A stretch of 64,000 bases of DNA, from the NCBI GenBank assembly GCA_002786025.1, contig NHNW01000013.1, forward strand, positions 62,001 through 126,000, read 5' to 3'. Below, piece after piece: positions 1-10,328 of this stretch (positions are counted from its first letter, which is position 1; every line of letters begins with the position of its first letter). This stretch comes from Zasmidium citrigriseum. Its lineage: Eukaryota > Ascomycota > Dothideomycetes > Mycosphaerellales > Mycosphaerellaceae. The notes under the pieces were generated by a model. It searched no databases. It saw nothing but the letters and a program-made list of their open reading frames with translations, and was not told the origin of the DNA. The position numbers were made by a program, and so were the translations under genes.

Positions 1-1842
1 GGATCTCCATTGATGACGTTGTACAGTGGCCCTCCGGACATGTCGGGCATCTGAGTGAGGGCCAGCAGGGCGCGCTCGAGAAGTTCAAAGAGCTATGTAA
101 ACAGAAGGGATACTATCATCCGGGCGAGGGCAAGACGCCTGCCTCCCACGACGACGAGACGCTCCTCCGCTACCTTCGCGCGCGAAAGTTCATACCGCAA
201 GACGCATTCGGACAGTTCAAAGACACCGAGGACTGGCGGCAAGAAAACGATCTCGACAACCTCTACGAAACGATAGACATCGACGAGTACGAGCAGACGA
301 GAAGGTTATATCCGCAATGGACGGGTCGAAGAGACAAGCGAGGCATTCCCTTCTACGTCTTCGAAGTCGCTCACCTTGATCCTAAGGAGGTCACGGCATA
401 TCAAAACGACAAGGACAGGAAGAAGAATAAAGATGAAGGCCCGGATATCAAGTCGAAGGTGCCACGGAAGATGCTGCGCCTGTTCGCACTGTACGAGAAT
501 CTATGCAGATTCGTCCTGCCGCTTTGTTCTGCGATTCCAAACCGGCCCAGTGCGGAAACGCCTGTGAGCCAGAGCAGCAACATTGTGGATATAGGCGGTG
601 TGGGTTTCAAGCAGTTCTGGAATCTCCGGGCTCATCTGCAAGATTCCAGTCGTCTGGCCACTGCTCATTATCCGGAGACTCTGGATCGCATCTTCGTGGT
701 TGGAGCGCCCGGTTTCTTTCCCACTATTTGGGAATGGGCGAAGCGTTGGTTTGATCCTATCACTGTGGTATGTATCTTCAACGAAGTGCCAGCATCGACC
801 TACTAACATGTTACTCAAGCAAAAAATCTCCATCCTATCCCAAGCCAACACTCTCAGCACCCTCACCAAATTCGTCGACATCGACAACATCCCCAAGAAA
901 TACGGCGGCAATCTCGAATGGAGCTTCGGCGACATGCCCGCCCTCGAACCCGCCATCGCCGAATCCCTGCGCTGGAAAGAAGACATCCGAGAAAAAGGCC
1001 ATCGAACATTCCCCATAGGACCAATTAAGTGGCAGTACGATGAAGACGGCGACCTCGTGGCCGTAGCGATTGGAACGCAGAACGGCGCCCCGCGCGAGAA
1101 GACAATTGCGGGGCTCCATCCAGAAGCTGACGTAGCGAGGCTTGCGTTATCACCTGGCCGGAATCCTCATTCTGCTCTTTTCGCGACTGTCAGCGGTGCT
1201 GGAGCCACGACGCTGCATCAGACTATGAGTAAAGAGGCGGGGAAGAAGGAGGTTGCTGCGAATGGGTCGGCGCATCCGACTGCGAAGACGTCGACGAGTA
1301 TGGGTACAGATGCGGATTTGAATGTTGGGAAGTCGCCTAGGTCTTCTCTGCAGGATACGTCGAGGGCGGGCACTTTCACTGTTCCTTATCGGGATCATGA
1401 GAATGAGGTCGCTTCGCCGCCGATGGATACCCGGCAAGGGACTTCGAGCACGCGATTCGAGCAACAGAGCAGCACCCACGCCGACGGAACTCTCGCAGAT
1501 GGAACTCCAGCGGTACGTCAGGACGGTCAAGGAAGCGGACACGCCGTGATGGAGCCGCGGACGGTTGGCCAAGCCCCCAAGGAGATACCACTCACAAGAG
1601 AAGACGACGCCGCGCCAACGATGGTCGAGCAAGCACAGCAACTGGCAGGCCAAGCCGTCGAGACTGCGAAATCGGTGCCCGCAATGGCTATGAGTGCCGT
1701 GGGCATGGGTGGCAAGAAGGAAGAGGAGGTGAAGGAGGAGAGCAAGCCAGAAGATCCGAGGATCGATGATATGGACAGTAGGAATGTGGAGGAGTTTATG
1801 AGGAGCAAGACAATGAGCCAGCCGGATCAGGGGAAGGCGTAG
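1..1842 (+). CDS. Sec14-like CRAL-TRIO lipid-transfer protein, 5' end outside window
   Basis: This is a phosphatidylinositol/phosphatidylcholine-transfer type protein of the Sec14 superfamily, which exchanges lipids between membranes. The frame is open from base 3, so the start lies upstream of the window. Exon 1 runs to 767. A phase-0 intron (768-819, GTATGT donor, CTAAC branch site) leads to exon 2 (820-1842); together they encode 595 residues here. A CRAL-TRIO N-terminal segment (LLRYLRARKF, GHVGHLSEGQQGALEKF) is followed by the lipid-binding domain (RRDKRGIPFYVF, then DRIFVVGAPGFFPTIW, and YGGNLEWSFGD at its end). After the fold there is an acidic, Ser/Thr-rich tail of about 250 residues that looks disordered and ends with a charged KKEEEVKEESKPED stretch. 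The fold assignment is firm; the lipid specificity cannot be told. Confidence 0.9.
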
Positions 1843-2510
1843 ACTTTTTGCTTTCCTCAGAAGGGCATGACGGCGAAGAAGTCGTGGACGATAGATATGG
1901 TTGAGGATGTATACCCCAGAGAGGCATAGAAGGCTATACACATGAAAGCCGTGGTAGTTGGGTCGGCGGAGGGAGATCGCCCACCGTACTTTCTAAAGCA
2001 CGAAACCCTTCGTCCTGAAATCTCATCCACTCCCGTACTCGTATCATCTCAAATTCCTCATCCGTAGAACCAAAACCCTCCATGCCTCAAGGCCGACTTC
2101 AGCCCTAACCCCAATTCCCGTTACACGACCTCAAAATCCTCCTCTGTCAACCAACTTCGGTATCCCGTCCCGCCTCACTCCCTGCCGTGCCAACGTGGCT
2201 TCCTGCGGTGCCGTGGTCCTCAAGACAGCTCGTCCAAACAAGCGTACCTACGCGGGACGAGGCCGATGTACTTCCATTAGCGCGCCGGGGACGGGATTGG
2301 TTGTGTAGGCCGTTTGGGACGGGATGAGACGGGCTGAGGAGTATTAAGGTACGATGGACGGGTTGTTTTTGGGTTGTTAGGACGGGACGGGATGGCGGAG
2401 TGAGGTTGTGCGTTGCATAGAGGATGAGTGGGAGGATGTGGGGTTGGACTTTGGCGGTATCTGATGGATTGATAGCAATGGTCTATTATAGCATGACAGT
2501 AATGACTTCG
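1843..2510. other. Intergenic stretch with GACGGG-rich sequence
   Basis: This spacer lies between two converging genes. I see no coding potential. Between about 2285 and 2400 the words GGGACGGGAT and GACGGG recur in imperfect form. They may be a degenerate simple repeat or part of the 3' regions of the two genes. Confidence 0.5.
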
Positions 2511-3909
2511 TTAAGCATACTCTTTCCGCTTCTTCAATTTCCCAACATGATCCATCTCAAATACCCTCTCTCCCAATTTCTGCCACGTCCACCATGATCC
2601 CACCGTCAAGACCGTCACCGGAATAGCAACAATCCAATAGAGCCAGAATTTATCTGACACAGCCCACGACGCCGCCTGCGTTTCCGTCGCCTGCTCGAAA
2701 TTGAAGAATGACATACTGAATATCGCACTTATAAACGTTCCTGGTAAAAACACCAATCCCAGAATACTAATCGCCTTCATCGATGAACTGTCGGTTTTTG
2801 CAGCTTGACCGATGCGTATAGTGGCGAAAGTGGCGTGTTGGGAGCTGATGTGCATGGCGAGGTTGATTTCGTTTTCGAGGCGTTTTTCGAGAGCTTGGGA
2901 GCGATTGTGCATGAATTGGAGCATGGACTTCTGGTGCCGGATGGAAGGACCCGGGTCGTAGTTCGTGGAGAGGTCGATATGCTTGTTTTCCAAGCGTAGT
3001 AATTCGGCCAGGATGTGGTCCAACACGTTTAGGGCTGTGGAGACGACTTCTGAGGAGTGCATTACGTGGCGGGCGAGTTCGTGCATGGCGACGAAGTCGA
3101 CTTCGGGGTTTTCGACTGCTCGGCGCTGCTTTTCTACTGCGCGGACTTGATCGCGGAATTGCCAGATGGCTTGATCGTAGAGCTCTGCGACGTTTCCCAG
3201 GAGAATCCCATGGAAAGCGAAAGGGTGTGCCGTCAAGTCACTCATCAACGTGTCGCGTAGAGATTGCTCGATCATGCTCTTCAAGACATCTGGGCTATTG
3301 AAGCACAGCAGGCGAGCTACGCCTCCTGACTCCCAATATGTGACGAACGTGAGGATATGCCAGTCGTATGAGATGTGCGGGATCGGTCCCGATTCCCTGG
3401 GCACTGCCTTCGTAACATACTTGATCATGAAACGAAAGACCGTGACATGCTTCGTTGGGGCGCCTTGATTGTCAGAGGCTTGACTGCGGCCGTAGAAGTA
3501 CCCATTGGAATCCTGTTCCTTGGTGAACCAGAGCCATTTGGGGACATCGTATCTCGAGGACAGATCTGCGGTGCCGGCTGCATTTTTGGGCTTCTTGCTT
3601 TTCTCTGCTTTGATGAAGCTGATTGAATGGGATTAACGATGATCTGGACTGCTGTATATCGTAAACTTACATCACCCTCGGGTCCGCCTTTCCAGCCTGG
3701 GCTGAAAGAGCGTTCTGGAGCGAAGAAGTGCCCTTTTCAATCTCCTGAGCAGCTATGAAAGAGTCAGTAGTGATACCTAAAAGGCGGTTCTTCGAGTACT
3801 CACTCCGTCGCCAGACCTCAACATCCCCAGTCGGTTCCCAGTGCAATGAGGCCATCTCGCCGTTCGAGTGCGATGAGTGAAGTCTCAGCTGCTGTAGCGC
3901 TATCGCCAT
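2511..3909 (-). CDS. CorA-like membrane protein
   Basis: The protein resembles fungal CorA-like Mg2+ transporters, which sit in membranes with two C-terminal helices. Three exons join in frame: 3909-3804, 3752-3671 and 3618-2511 (introns of 51 and 52 nt, GTGAGT and GTAAGT donors), giving 431 residues. The start at 3909 is the first ATG of the open exon. A long, probably helical soluble region precedes two transmembrane segments (ILGLVFLPGTFISAIFS and FWLYWIVAIPVTVLTVGSWW). Between them, where canonical CorA has Gly-Met-Asn, the sequence is FSMSFFNF, so the selectivity motif is not standard. The short charged tail (KLKKRKEYA) is cytosolic in CorA proteins. Transport of Mg2+ is therefore an inference from fold only. 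Confidence 0.85.
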
Positions 3910-4439
3910 GAGAATCTAGGACTCATGATATCGTCAGGCATGGTGAGGCTACGGCTATAATGAGGCCGCCCTGTTGCGGAATGAGGTGGCTGTTTGCCGC
4001 CCAAAGCTGAGGTTGAGCAAGCAGTGCCACATCATTCAGCCGTGCCGGCGCCAGGCCTTGCATATGCAGCACTGCCCTCTTTTTAGCGCCCAAAACATTG
4101 TTTTTGATGTTTGTTGCAAAGTGTTCGATGGATCAATGGAAGGGAGGCAGCTCGAGCGCTTACCGGTACCGGGAGTTCGGCTTCGACTTCTTGCTCCCAG
4201 TCCCTGCCGTCTCGAGTGCTAGGCGCTCGTCTTGCAAACCGAACAGCTGTGAATGCACTGAGACGAGCATTGAAGACGAGACAAGCATTAAAGATGCAAG
4301 AAGACTTGAAACCGTACAGATCTGGGTATCTACCAAGTCAACGCCTCGCCCGATGTCCCGTTTATCCACATCCCATCATTGTACAGTCCCAGCCATGTCC
4401 CATGTTCTCATATACTTTCGCTCTTTCACTACCGGGCCA
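3910..4439. other. Intergenic spacer without a recognised feature
   Basis: About 530 bases separate the CorA-like gene's 5' end from the 3' end of the four-TM membrane protein. It should hold the CorA-like gene's promoter. I see no coding pattern or repeat in it. Confidence 0.4.
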
Positions 4440-5050
4440 TTAGTCTCCATATCCTCCCTGTGCAACCATGCTCGCGAGAACGATCAAGTATACCAAGAAC
4501 ACCGCGCCAATGATCCAGAACGAAAACGCCGCCAGCCAGCTTTGACATATGCTGTTTTGCTCCAGCCACGCCAGGGTATTTACGCTCAAGCTGTTTTGCG
4601 GCTGATCGAAGACGTAGTTCTGACATTTCGAGTTGATGTCGCCGGCGGGGCCGAACAGTTGGATTGCGGTTTCGATCAGCCCTGTGATGTAGAGGACGAG
4701 GAGGATGAATGCTCCTATGATGAGGATGCCGGGGAGGAGTCGTCGTTGTATGATGAGGAGGAGCATCAGTATGATGAAGATGATTGTGAGGGCGCCGACT
4801 GTGATTCCAAATGGCATGATCCTGCAAAGGTTGGTTAGCAAGGCTAAAGTGGCTGGCAGTGCATAGATGCTCACCATGGTATTCCAAGTCCTCCAAGATG
4901 ACTCTGAACGACGATGAAGCTGGCGAAGACTCCTACCAGCACTCCTCCAGTCGCAAGCATTATGATGATCCAGACATTGAGTTGCCAGTCCGGCCAGTAG
5001 TACGACTGCCGGACGATGACCCGTTCGCGAGTCACGCTGCTTCTCGCCAT
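4440..5050 (-). CDS. Four-transmembrane fungal membrane protein, unknown function
   Basis: Two exons (5050-4875 and 4821-4440) join across a 53-nt intron (GTGAGC...GCAG) that splits a Trp codon, giving 185 residues. Four hydrophobic segments are clear: near residues 26-48 (WIIIMLATGGVLVGVF), 60-84 (IIFIILMLLLII), 90-112 (LLPGILIIGAFILLVLYITG) and 158-180 (WIIGAVFLVYLIVLASMV). The loop between TM3 and TM4 has two cysteines (NSKCQNY, NSICQSW) that could pair outside the cell. The four-helix layout recalls MARVEL/Nce102-like proteins, but I do not recognise a family signature, so no function is given. Confidence 0.78.
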
Positions 5051-6148
5051 TGTCGCAGTCTGTAGCTCTGGCTATGCGAGATCGTCCTTCTACTCCTCGT
5101 CGTCTGTATAATGCTCTTCTTTTACTGCAGTCTTTCGATCACTACAGTTCTTCGATATCGCTCGGGTCGGCTTCTCGGCGACAGTGGTATGAGATGCGCC
5201 GGCTTTCTTGGAACGATGGTAATGGCGGGTCGTCGTCTCCAGTGTATATTCTTGTAGCGATGCGTTGTATACGAACGCTACGGCGTGGCACCGAAGCCCA
5301 ACCGGTGGACGCGATGCATGTACAGTCGTTCAATCGCACCAGGCCACGAGTCTCTCAGCTGGCAGTGCTGAAGCTCTGGTGGGGCGTCGTCGATCGATGG
5401 ATTCGCTGATCGGGAGGCAAATCAGGAACGACAATGCAACATATACACGGAAAAGAATGGGAGCAGCTTTCGCCGGCGACGGTGAGGTGATTTCGGTGAG
5501 AGTTGTGCGAAAAAGAGCGGGAGGTGGGCGAAAGGCTTCGTCTGTCCTGACGTCGCGGTTCGCGTGGCTGGAGGGGAGGTTGGGGCCCCTGCTCAAACAT
5601 GGCCCGTGCGCTTATCGATACCCAACGGCGTTCCGACTTCACCTCTTCGACTTTCACAATCTCCATTGTTCATGAACATCTCCAAACGCGACATTCATCG
5701 TGCTCTCCACCTTTAAAGCATCTTGAAGTATGGCGATAAGATACATGAGCGCCACGGATGGACTATCCTCAAGGGAAGCCATGATGAAACGCCCGATCCT
5801 CTCTCAATTGATTATTCCAGGGAAGTATCTGCGAAAGCATTGACCGAAGTATGATGTTTCTTACTTACGTATCAATCTCTGGGGTGTTTCACGGAAATCC
5901 GAGACCTATTCAACATAGGCCTCTACACAGTCGCCGCATTCATGCTTGCAGCGCTCAGCTTCCACAGCTTTCGATCAGTCGTTTGCTGCTGCGAAATTGA
6001 CATTCTATGTAGCAGATCAACATTCACACACGCAGGTGGTCAAAGCTCCATTTGCCTACGAGCAAAATGTCGCTTCTCTCGCTGGCTTAAAAGCAACTCT
6101 GAAAGATCACACAAGGAACAAATACAGGAACTACATCCACTCGCCAGC
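5051..6148. other. Intergenic region between divergent genes
   Basis: This stretch of 1.1 kb separates two divergently transcribed genes and should contain both promoters. Short overlapping open frames occur on both strands, but none shows a known domain or consistent codon use. No repeat was seen. Confidence 0.4.
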
Positions 6149-6571
6149 ATGGAAGATCAAGGCGCATCTTCAAGTCAAAGCACGGCTGCCCAATACAGCG
6201 GCAAAGGCAAATGGACCACAGAATACGTCGTACTCCTGCACATTCACGATCCCGCGCAAGAGGAGCAGCAGAAGCACAGCAAGTACTGCGGAGCTTTTCG
6301 AGAGGAAATTCACGCCGTGAACCACGTTAAGCGACTTGTTGCACAAGATCCTCGCCTCGCCAGATCGCACATCGGATTCGTCGACCTGACCTCCCAACTC
6401 ACGCCGCAAAAGCCGTACAGAAACATCACCAGATTCCTGGCGGACAAGGAGGCGCTGGATTTAATCTACTCTGGCGGCCAGTACATTGGGCTTGGCTATC
6501 ATTATAAACAAGAGAATAATGGAGTGGAGAGAATGTTGTGGATTCAGGAGAGTCGGGCAATCGCATATTGA
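6149..6571 (+). CDS. Small orphan protein, tandem family member 1
   Basis: This single-exon gene encodes 140 residues. The open frame extends further upstream, but the first part reads like untranslated leader, so the start at 6149 (MEDQGASSS) is preferred. I do not recognise the family. Visible blocks are an N-terminal beta-like strand (TEYVVLLHIHDP), a helix ending in VKRLVAQDPR, and a C-terminal block GLGYHYKQ...RMLWIQE. Equivalent blocks occur in the next three genes downstream on the same strand, which points to an old tandem duplication. There is no signal peptide or membrane segment, so the product is probably cytosolic or nuclear. Confidence 0.7.
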   Translation: MEDQGASSSQSTAAQYSGKGKWTTEYVVLLHIHDPAQEEQQKHSKYCGAFREEIHAVNHVKRLVAQDPRLARSHIGFVDLTSQLTPQKPYRNITRFLADKEALDLIYSGGQYIGLGYHYKQENNGVERMLWIQESRAIAY

Positions 6572-6823
6572 AGAATGCCCAGGAAGGATTTGAGTGTTCT
6601 GGGTGATGGAAGAAGAGTTGAGTGCTCTCGAAATATCTCGGTCTCTCTGTTGTTGCCGATGCTAAACCGTAGCTTGTTCAGCCTTTCCATGGCTACAGGT
6701 CCGCGAACGTTCTGGAGACAGTTGGTGAGACGGACCACGGTAATATAAGTCTTACAGACATCTTGCGCTCCTACTGATCTCGTCTCCAGACCTTCCTCAC
6801 TCACCAAGTGAGGCCACAAGATC

Positions 6824-7552
6824 ATGAGCACACTCAGATTGAGCATCTTCACTTCGGTGCCGATAGACAATATCGAATTCGAGGCTTACCCTTGCCACGC
6901 TGTTCTGGCCCGGTCCGAGACTGTTTTCCATGCGGTTACGCGCCTAATTGCCGTTTTCTCTGACCCCATGGACGCAGAGCTACTGGTCAGACGTCTGGCC
7001 GGGGTGAGCAGTGCAACGAACGTCGATCCGAGTGGGGCCAGAACTTTCTCGGTCACTCCACGATCCATCTCTACTGCGGGTAGAGTCTATCTTGGCGAGG
7101 GATTTCAGCGCAAGGAAAACGAGACGACTTACTCCTATTGGATCCAGAGTTCACCATGCGAGAGGTATCAAGCCGCGCCGAGAAACGACGCACCCGACAA
7201 CGTCCAACAGGGTGAGGCTCTCGAAACGCGCATGCATGCATGGTTAGACGGTTTTGTGGCTGCGGAGACGAACCGCATGCAGTCGCAGCAGCACAGCTCC
7301 AGAGAAGAAGAAGTCTCCAACGAGCATCCGGTCGAAACGCAGCACCCGGCGATACGTGCGGCTGAGGAGGAAAAAGTAGAAGCCGAAGCCACTCCACCTT
7401 CAAACCCTCCACCTGAAGCAAACGACGCCGGTCAACGACGCAGCAGCAGGTTGCCGTCCAAGGACAAGAGAAAAGAAGCAAGGGCTCGCATGACCAACTT
7501 TCCATTGGCTACAGATTCAAGTCACGGTGATATCGGCAAAGATCTCGAATGA
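6824..7552 (+). CDS. Small orphan protein, tandem family member 2
   Basis: One exon encodes 242 residues, starting at the first ATG of the frame (MSTLRLSIFTS). The N-terminal 125 residues follow the pattern of the neighbouring genes: a hydrophobic strand, a helix (FHAVTRLIAVFSDP) and a final block (YLGEGFQRKENETTYSYWIQ). This copy is the most diverged: the GxGYxY motif has become GEGF. After it comes an extra 110 residues, rich in Glu, Pro and Ser with basic patches (RRSSRLPSKDKRKEARAR), likely disordered and possibly a nuclear localisation signal. Function unknown; membership of the family is an inference from block order. Confidence 0.65.
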   Translation: MSTLRLSIFTSVPIDNIEFEAYPCHAVLARSETVFHAVTRLIAVFSDPMDAELLVRRLAGVSSATNVDPSGARTFSVTPRSISTAGRVYLGEGFQRKENETTYSYWIQSSPCERYQAAPRNDAPDNVQQGEALETRMHAWLDGFVAAETNRMQSQQHSSREEEVSNEHPVETQHPAIRAAEEEKVEAEATPPSNPPPEANDAGQRRSSRLPSKDKRKEARARMTNFPLATDSSHGDIGKDLE

Positions 7553-7687
7553 GATCTTCTGTCCAACAACGCTGTGAATGTTGCGATCGTACTGCTAAGC
7601 GGCAAACATGCTTTCTTCTCAATTTCACCGCCCTGTCTCTCTCTCCTCTTCTCTTTCAAACCCTGCTCACTGACAAAGCCAACCAAA

Positions 7688-8161
7688 ATGTCCAGACCAG
7701 ACCAAGCCCACGTCCTCTCAGCAGAAACCGTCGCCACTCGCCGTCCCGTCACCACCTACCTCGTCTTCGAACACCACCACGACCCAGCCGCTCCCAAAGC
7801 CCACTACCGCTTCTCCAAACTCCACAGCATCCACAGCAATGGCAAGAGCGCTGCCAAAGCAGTCTGGCACCTCGTTCCCCGCGATCCTCCGCGTGACTGT
7901 CCGAGCGACTACTACCGCGAACATCACATGATGGACTGGGTCTATGATGGCTTTGAAGCTGGGAAGAACACACGTGAGCGAAAGCCTCTGGGTCAGGGGT
8001 ATCAGTATGTGAACAGGAGGGGCGAGATTAGGAGTCTATGGTATCAGCCGGAACACGGCATGTGGGTGAAGCTTCGCGGGATTCAGACTTTGGCAGCGAG
8101 GTTGAGGAGCGGGGAGATTGTTGGGGTGAGGCCGTCGGCGATGTCGCCGCTGGATGAGTGA
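7688..8161 (+). CDS. Small orphan protein, tandem family member 3
   Basis: One exon encodes 157 residues. The frame is open further upstream, but ATG 7688 in the context CCAAAATGTCC is the best start and gives MSRPDQAH. Blocks shared with its neighbours are the strand TTYLVFEHHHDP, the helix SAAKAVWHLVPRDP and the C-terminal block GQGYQYVNRRGEIRSLWYQ. The His-rich HHHDP stretch and YYREHHMMDW are specific to this copy. No membrane segment or secretion signal is visible. No known domain is recognised. Confidence 0.72.
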   Translation: MSRPDQAHVLSAETVATRRPVTTYLVFEHHHDPAAPKAHYRFSKLHSIHSNGKSAAKAVWHLVPRDPPRDCPSDYYREHHMMDWVYDGFEAGKNTRERKPLGQGYQYVNRRGEIRSLWYQPEHGMWVKLRGIQTLAARLRSGEIVGVRPSAMSPLDE

Positions 8162-8427
8162 ATGGGCTTGCGAGGTTATGGAAGAATTTTAAAGTTTCGA
8201 GCTAGTGCTGGTGTGAGTGAAGGGATGTGGTGAATGAATGTCTCTAGTGGCAAGGCAGTTTTGCCTCCAGCTTATTCTTCCCAGTGCATCTCTGAAGCCC
8301 TCTTTCCGCAAGACATCACGAAGCTTCTGAAGGTGACGTTCCAGCAAACGCCTCTCTCGAACACCCTTCAGCTGACTCGAAGCAGCGCAGAGTTCTCTAC
8401 ACATCTTCGCCTGCGAACTTTCCGTCA

Positions 8428-9081
8428 ATGACCCAGCGAGTAGCCAACAAAATCGCCAACATGACGGGCATGCAAACGAGCGAGTCCAATACCTCAGCAA
8501 GTCGCGGCTCCCTTCACAAAGCCACCGAACAGCCAGCCGCAAGCCAAAATGCCAGCCTCGAGCCGATTGTCGAGTACCCTACCAACAGCGACGATGCTCT
8601 CCCTCACCCACAAGCCCAACCACTCCAGTTCGTACCACCTTCCGACACCAACCAACTCTTCTTCATTCTCGAAGAACTCGACGACGGATCGACAGTAACC
8701 ACCCTCCCCGCCACCGTCAGGGGCGTCACTTCAACAAAAGAAGCTGCAATCGACAAGCTGAATGCTCTGGTGGCATCTCACCCCGACCGCCCGACGATAC
8801 GGCCGAAGCGTCTGGAGACCGTTTACATGAGTAGTCCCTACAAGGGCGGCCTGGTCCTTGGGTATGGCTACGATTACCTGACGAAGGGGGGAATTGGGAG
8901 GAGGTTGTGGATTCAGGAAGGTACGCGGGAGGAAGGTGCGGAAGGGAGGGGAATGAGTTCGAGGCTGAGGTTGAGTGTGATTGAAGAGGATGAGGGTGAA
9001 GAGATGATGCCTGTGATGACACAGGGAAGGGGCGCTAGGTTGAGTGGTGGGAGTGCATCTTTGCCGCCAATGTCTCACTAA
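8428..9081 (+). CDS. Small orphan protein, tandem family member 4
   Basis: One exon encodes 217 residues. A Ser/Gln-rich leader of about 70 residues precedes the core: strand NQLFFILEELDDG, helix KEAAIDKLNALVASHPDR and block GLVLGYGYDYLTKGGIGRRL, followed directly by WIQE. The C-terminal 45 residues are acidic and low in complexity (IEEDEGEEMM). The core matches members 1 and 3 best in its last block. It lies 266 bases after member 3 in the same orientation, consistent with tandem duplication. Function unknown. Confidence 0.72.
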   Translation: MTQRVANKIANMTGMQTSESNTSASRGSLHKATEQPAASQNASLEPIVEYPTNSDDALPHPQAQPLQFVPPSDTNQLFFILEELDDGSTVTTLPATVRGVTSTKEAAIDKLNALVASHPDRPTIRPKRLETVYMSSPYKGGLVLGYGYDYLTKGGIGRRLWIQEGTREEGAEGRGMSSRLRLSVIEEDEGEEMMPVMTQGRGARLSGGSASLPPMSH

Positions 9082-9419
9082 ACGGATTGGGCACTGGACC
9101 TCGTCGTCATGTGACGATGGCATTGGAAGACTGCGTCTTGCAGAAGGGTAGGTGTGTCGCTCCAAACTGTTCTGCAGTCCGAGGACGCAGCCTCTAACTA
9201 TTTTCGGGAGGCAAGGCAAGACAAGTTCTCTCTGCCGGTAAGACAACTTCTTTCAATCCCTTGTTTCTCGAACTCCATGTCGCTGCTCAGCTATTGGGAC
9301 ATGCATTAGTTGTTCCATACTCCTACTTCAAGATGAGAATAAGAAGGCCTTTCCAAACTTCGTCGACTCCAAAAACAACAAACACATATCGAACTCCCCA
9401 TCACACCAACAGCGACACA
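9082..9419. other. Spacer and probable leader of the next gene
   Basis: These 338 bases separate two genes on the same strand. The A/C-rich last 80 bases, rich in ACA and CAA, look like a fungal 5' untranslated leader. Nothing else was seen. Confidence 0.4.
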
Positions 9420-10088
9420 ATGCAACTAAAACGCACCCACGATCAAACCGAACCTGACGACCTCCCCACGCAGAGTCCAAAACGTACAGCCGTCGACAAA
9501 GCCGGCGTCCAGCAATACGAACGATTCCGGACCAAGACGACCGAGCATACCATCCCCCTTCCCATCTGGAACGCCTACTGGGCCGACCATCCCACAGTCT
9601 GGAACGAGCACATCAAACACAAACTCTACTCAAACCTCGAGCCAGCAGCTCAAAAGACGAGAACGCACATTATCGCCAGTATCGAGACGTTGACAGGACC
9701 AAACCATGTCTACTACCTCTGTATCCCGGTCGAGAAGAGACATCAAAAAGCTCTGCCGGCGGATCCAAGGGATTGTAGTAGCAGTGTTTTGATTCATATT
9801 CGAAATGCGCTGCAGATGGCGCAGAAGCAGAAGGCCAGCCAACCGGCTCAGCATGCCGGGGCTTACTCTTTGCTGGGCAGAGTCAGGCGTACTGTTCTTG
9901 GGGCTTTGCGGCCGTGGGCTGGCGGGGAAGTTGCTTCTCTTCAAACCCAGGTTCCCGAATATCCGCCACCATCGCCAATGACGACATGGCACGACGAGCA
10001 GGTGTCCGAGAAACGCCAGCAGATGACTCGGGCTCAGCGGGAGTTTGCTACGGCGCGGCGTGCTCGGACTGACTATCATAATAAGTGA
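9420..10088 (+). CDS. Hypothetical protein following the four-gene family
   Basis: The frame from ATG 9420 (MQLKRTHDQ) encodes 222 residues. An upstream in-frame ATG at 9333 is possible, but the sequence before 9420 looks like leader. The N-terminus has a basic SPKRTAVDK patch. A central region with hydrophobic strands (RTHIIASIETL, HVYYLCIPVEK, SSVLIHIRNALQ) could be one compact domain, and the end is helical and basic (KRQQMTRAQREFATARRAR). It lacks the GxGYxY...LWIQ block of the preceding genes, so it is not clearly a member. A GTGAGA donor overlapping the stop region and a CTAAT...CTCTCAG acceptor near 10140 could replace the last residue with a few others. Function unknown. Confidence 0.62.
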   Translation: MQLKRTHDQTEPDDLPTQSPKRTAVDKAGVQQYERFRTKTTEHTIPLPIWNAYWADHPTVWNEHIKHKLYSNLEPAAQKTRTHIIASIETLTGPNHVYYLCIPVEKRHQKALPADPRDCSSSVLIHIRNALQMAQKQKASQPAQHAGAYSLLGRVRRTVLGALRPWAGGEVASLQTQVPEYPPPSPMTTWHDEQVSEKRQQMTRAQREFATARRARTDYHNK

Positions 10089-10328
10089 GATACCCATATG
10101 CTCTTTGATTGTGTTCAAATCAACTAATAACATCTCTCAGAAAAGCAATGGCCGTGAAGGCTCAAGATGCCCAATCGCCCTGAGAGGGCGCGTGCGTTCT
10201 CCACAGTATTCAGATATGATAGTGCCTCCAAAGCCAGAACAGTGCCTCTTCTTGCAACCCTGAATGTAGAAATCCTTGTACAGCATACATCAACCAGAAG
10301 TCCTTGTTAGATCTCTTCCTCTCCTGAC

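Noticed and set aside
4098..4838. A 246-codon plus-strand frame with an acidic, Tyr/Asp-rich end
   Set aside because: It lies antisense to the four-TM protein gene; the acidic repeats are the complement of hydrophobic codons.
5942..6148. N-terminal extension of the first small family gene
   Set aside because: The added residues look unlike the family and the nearest good start is 6149.
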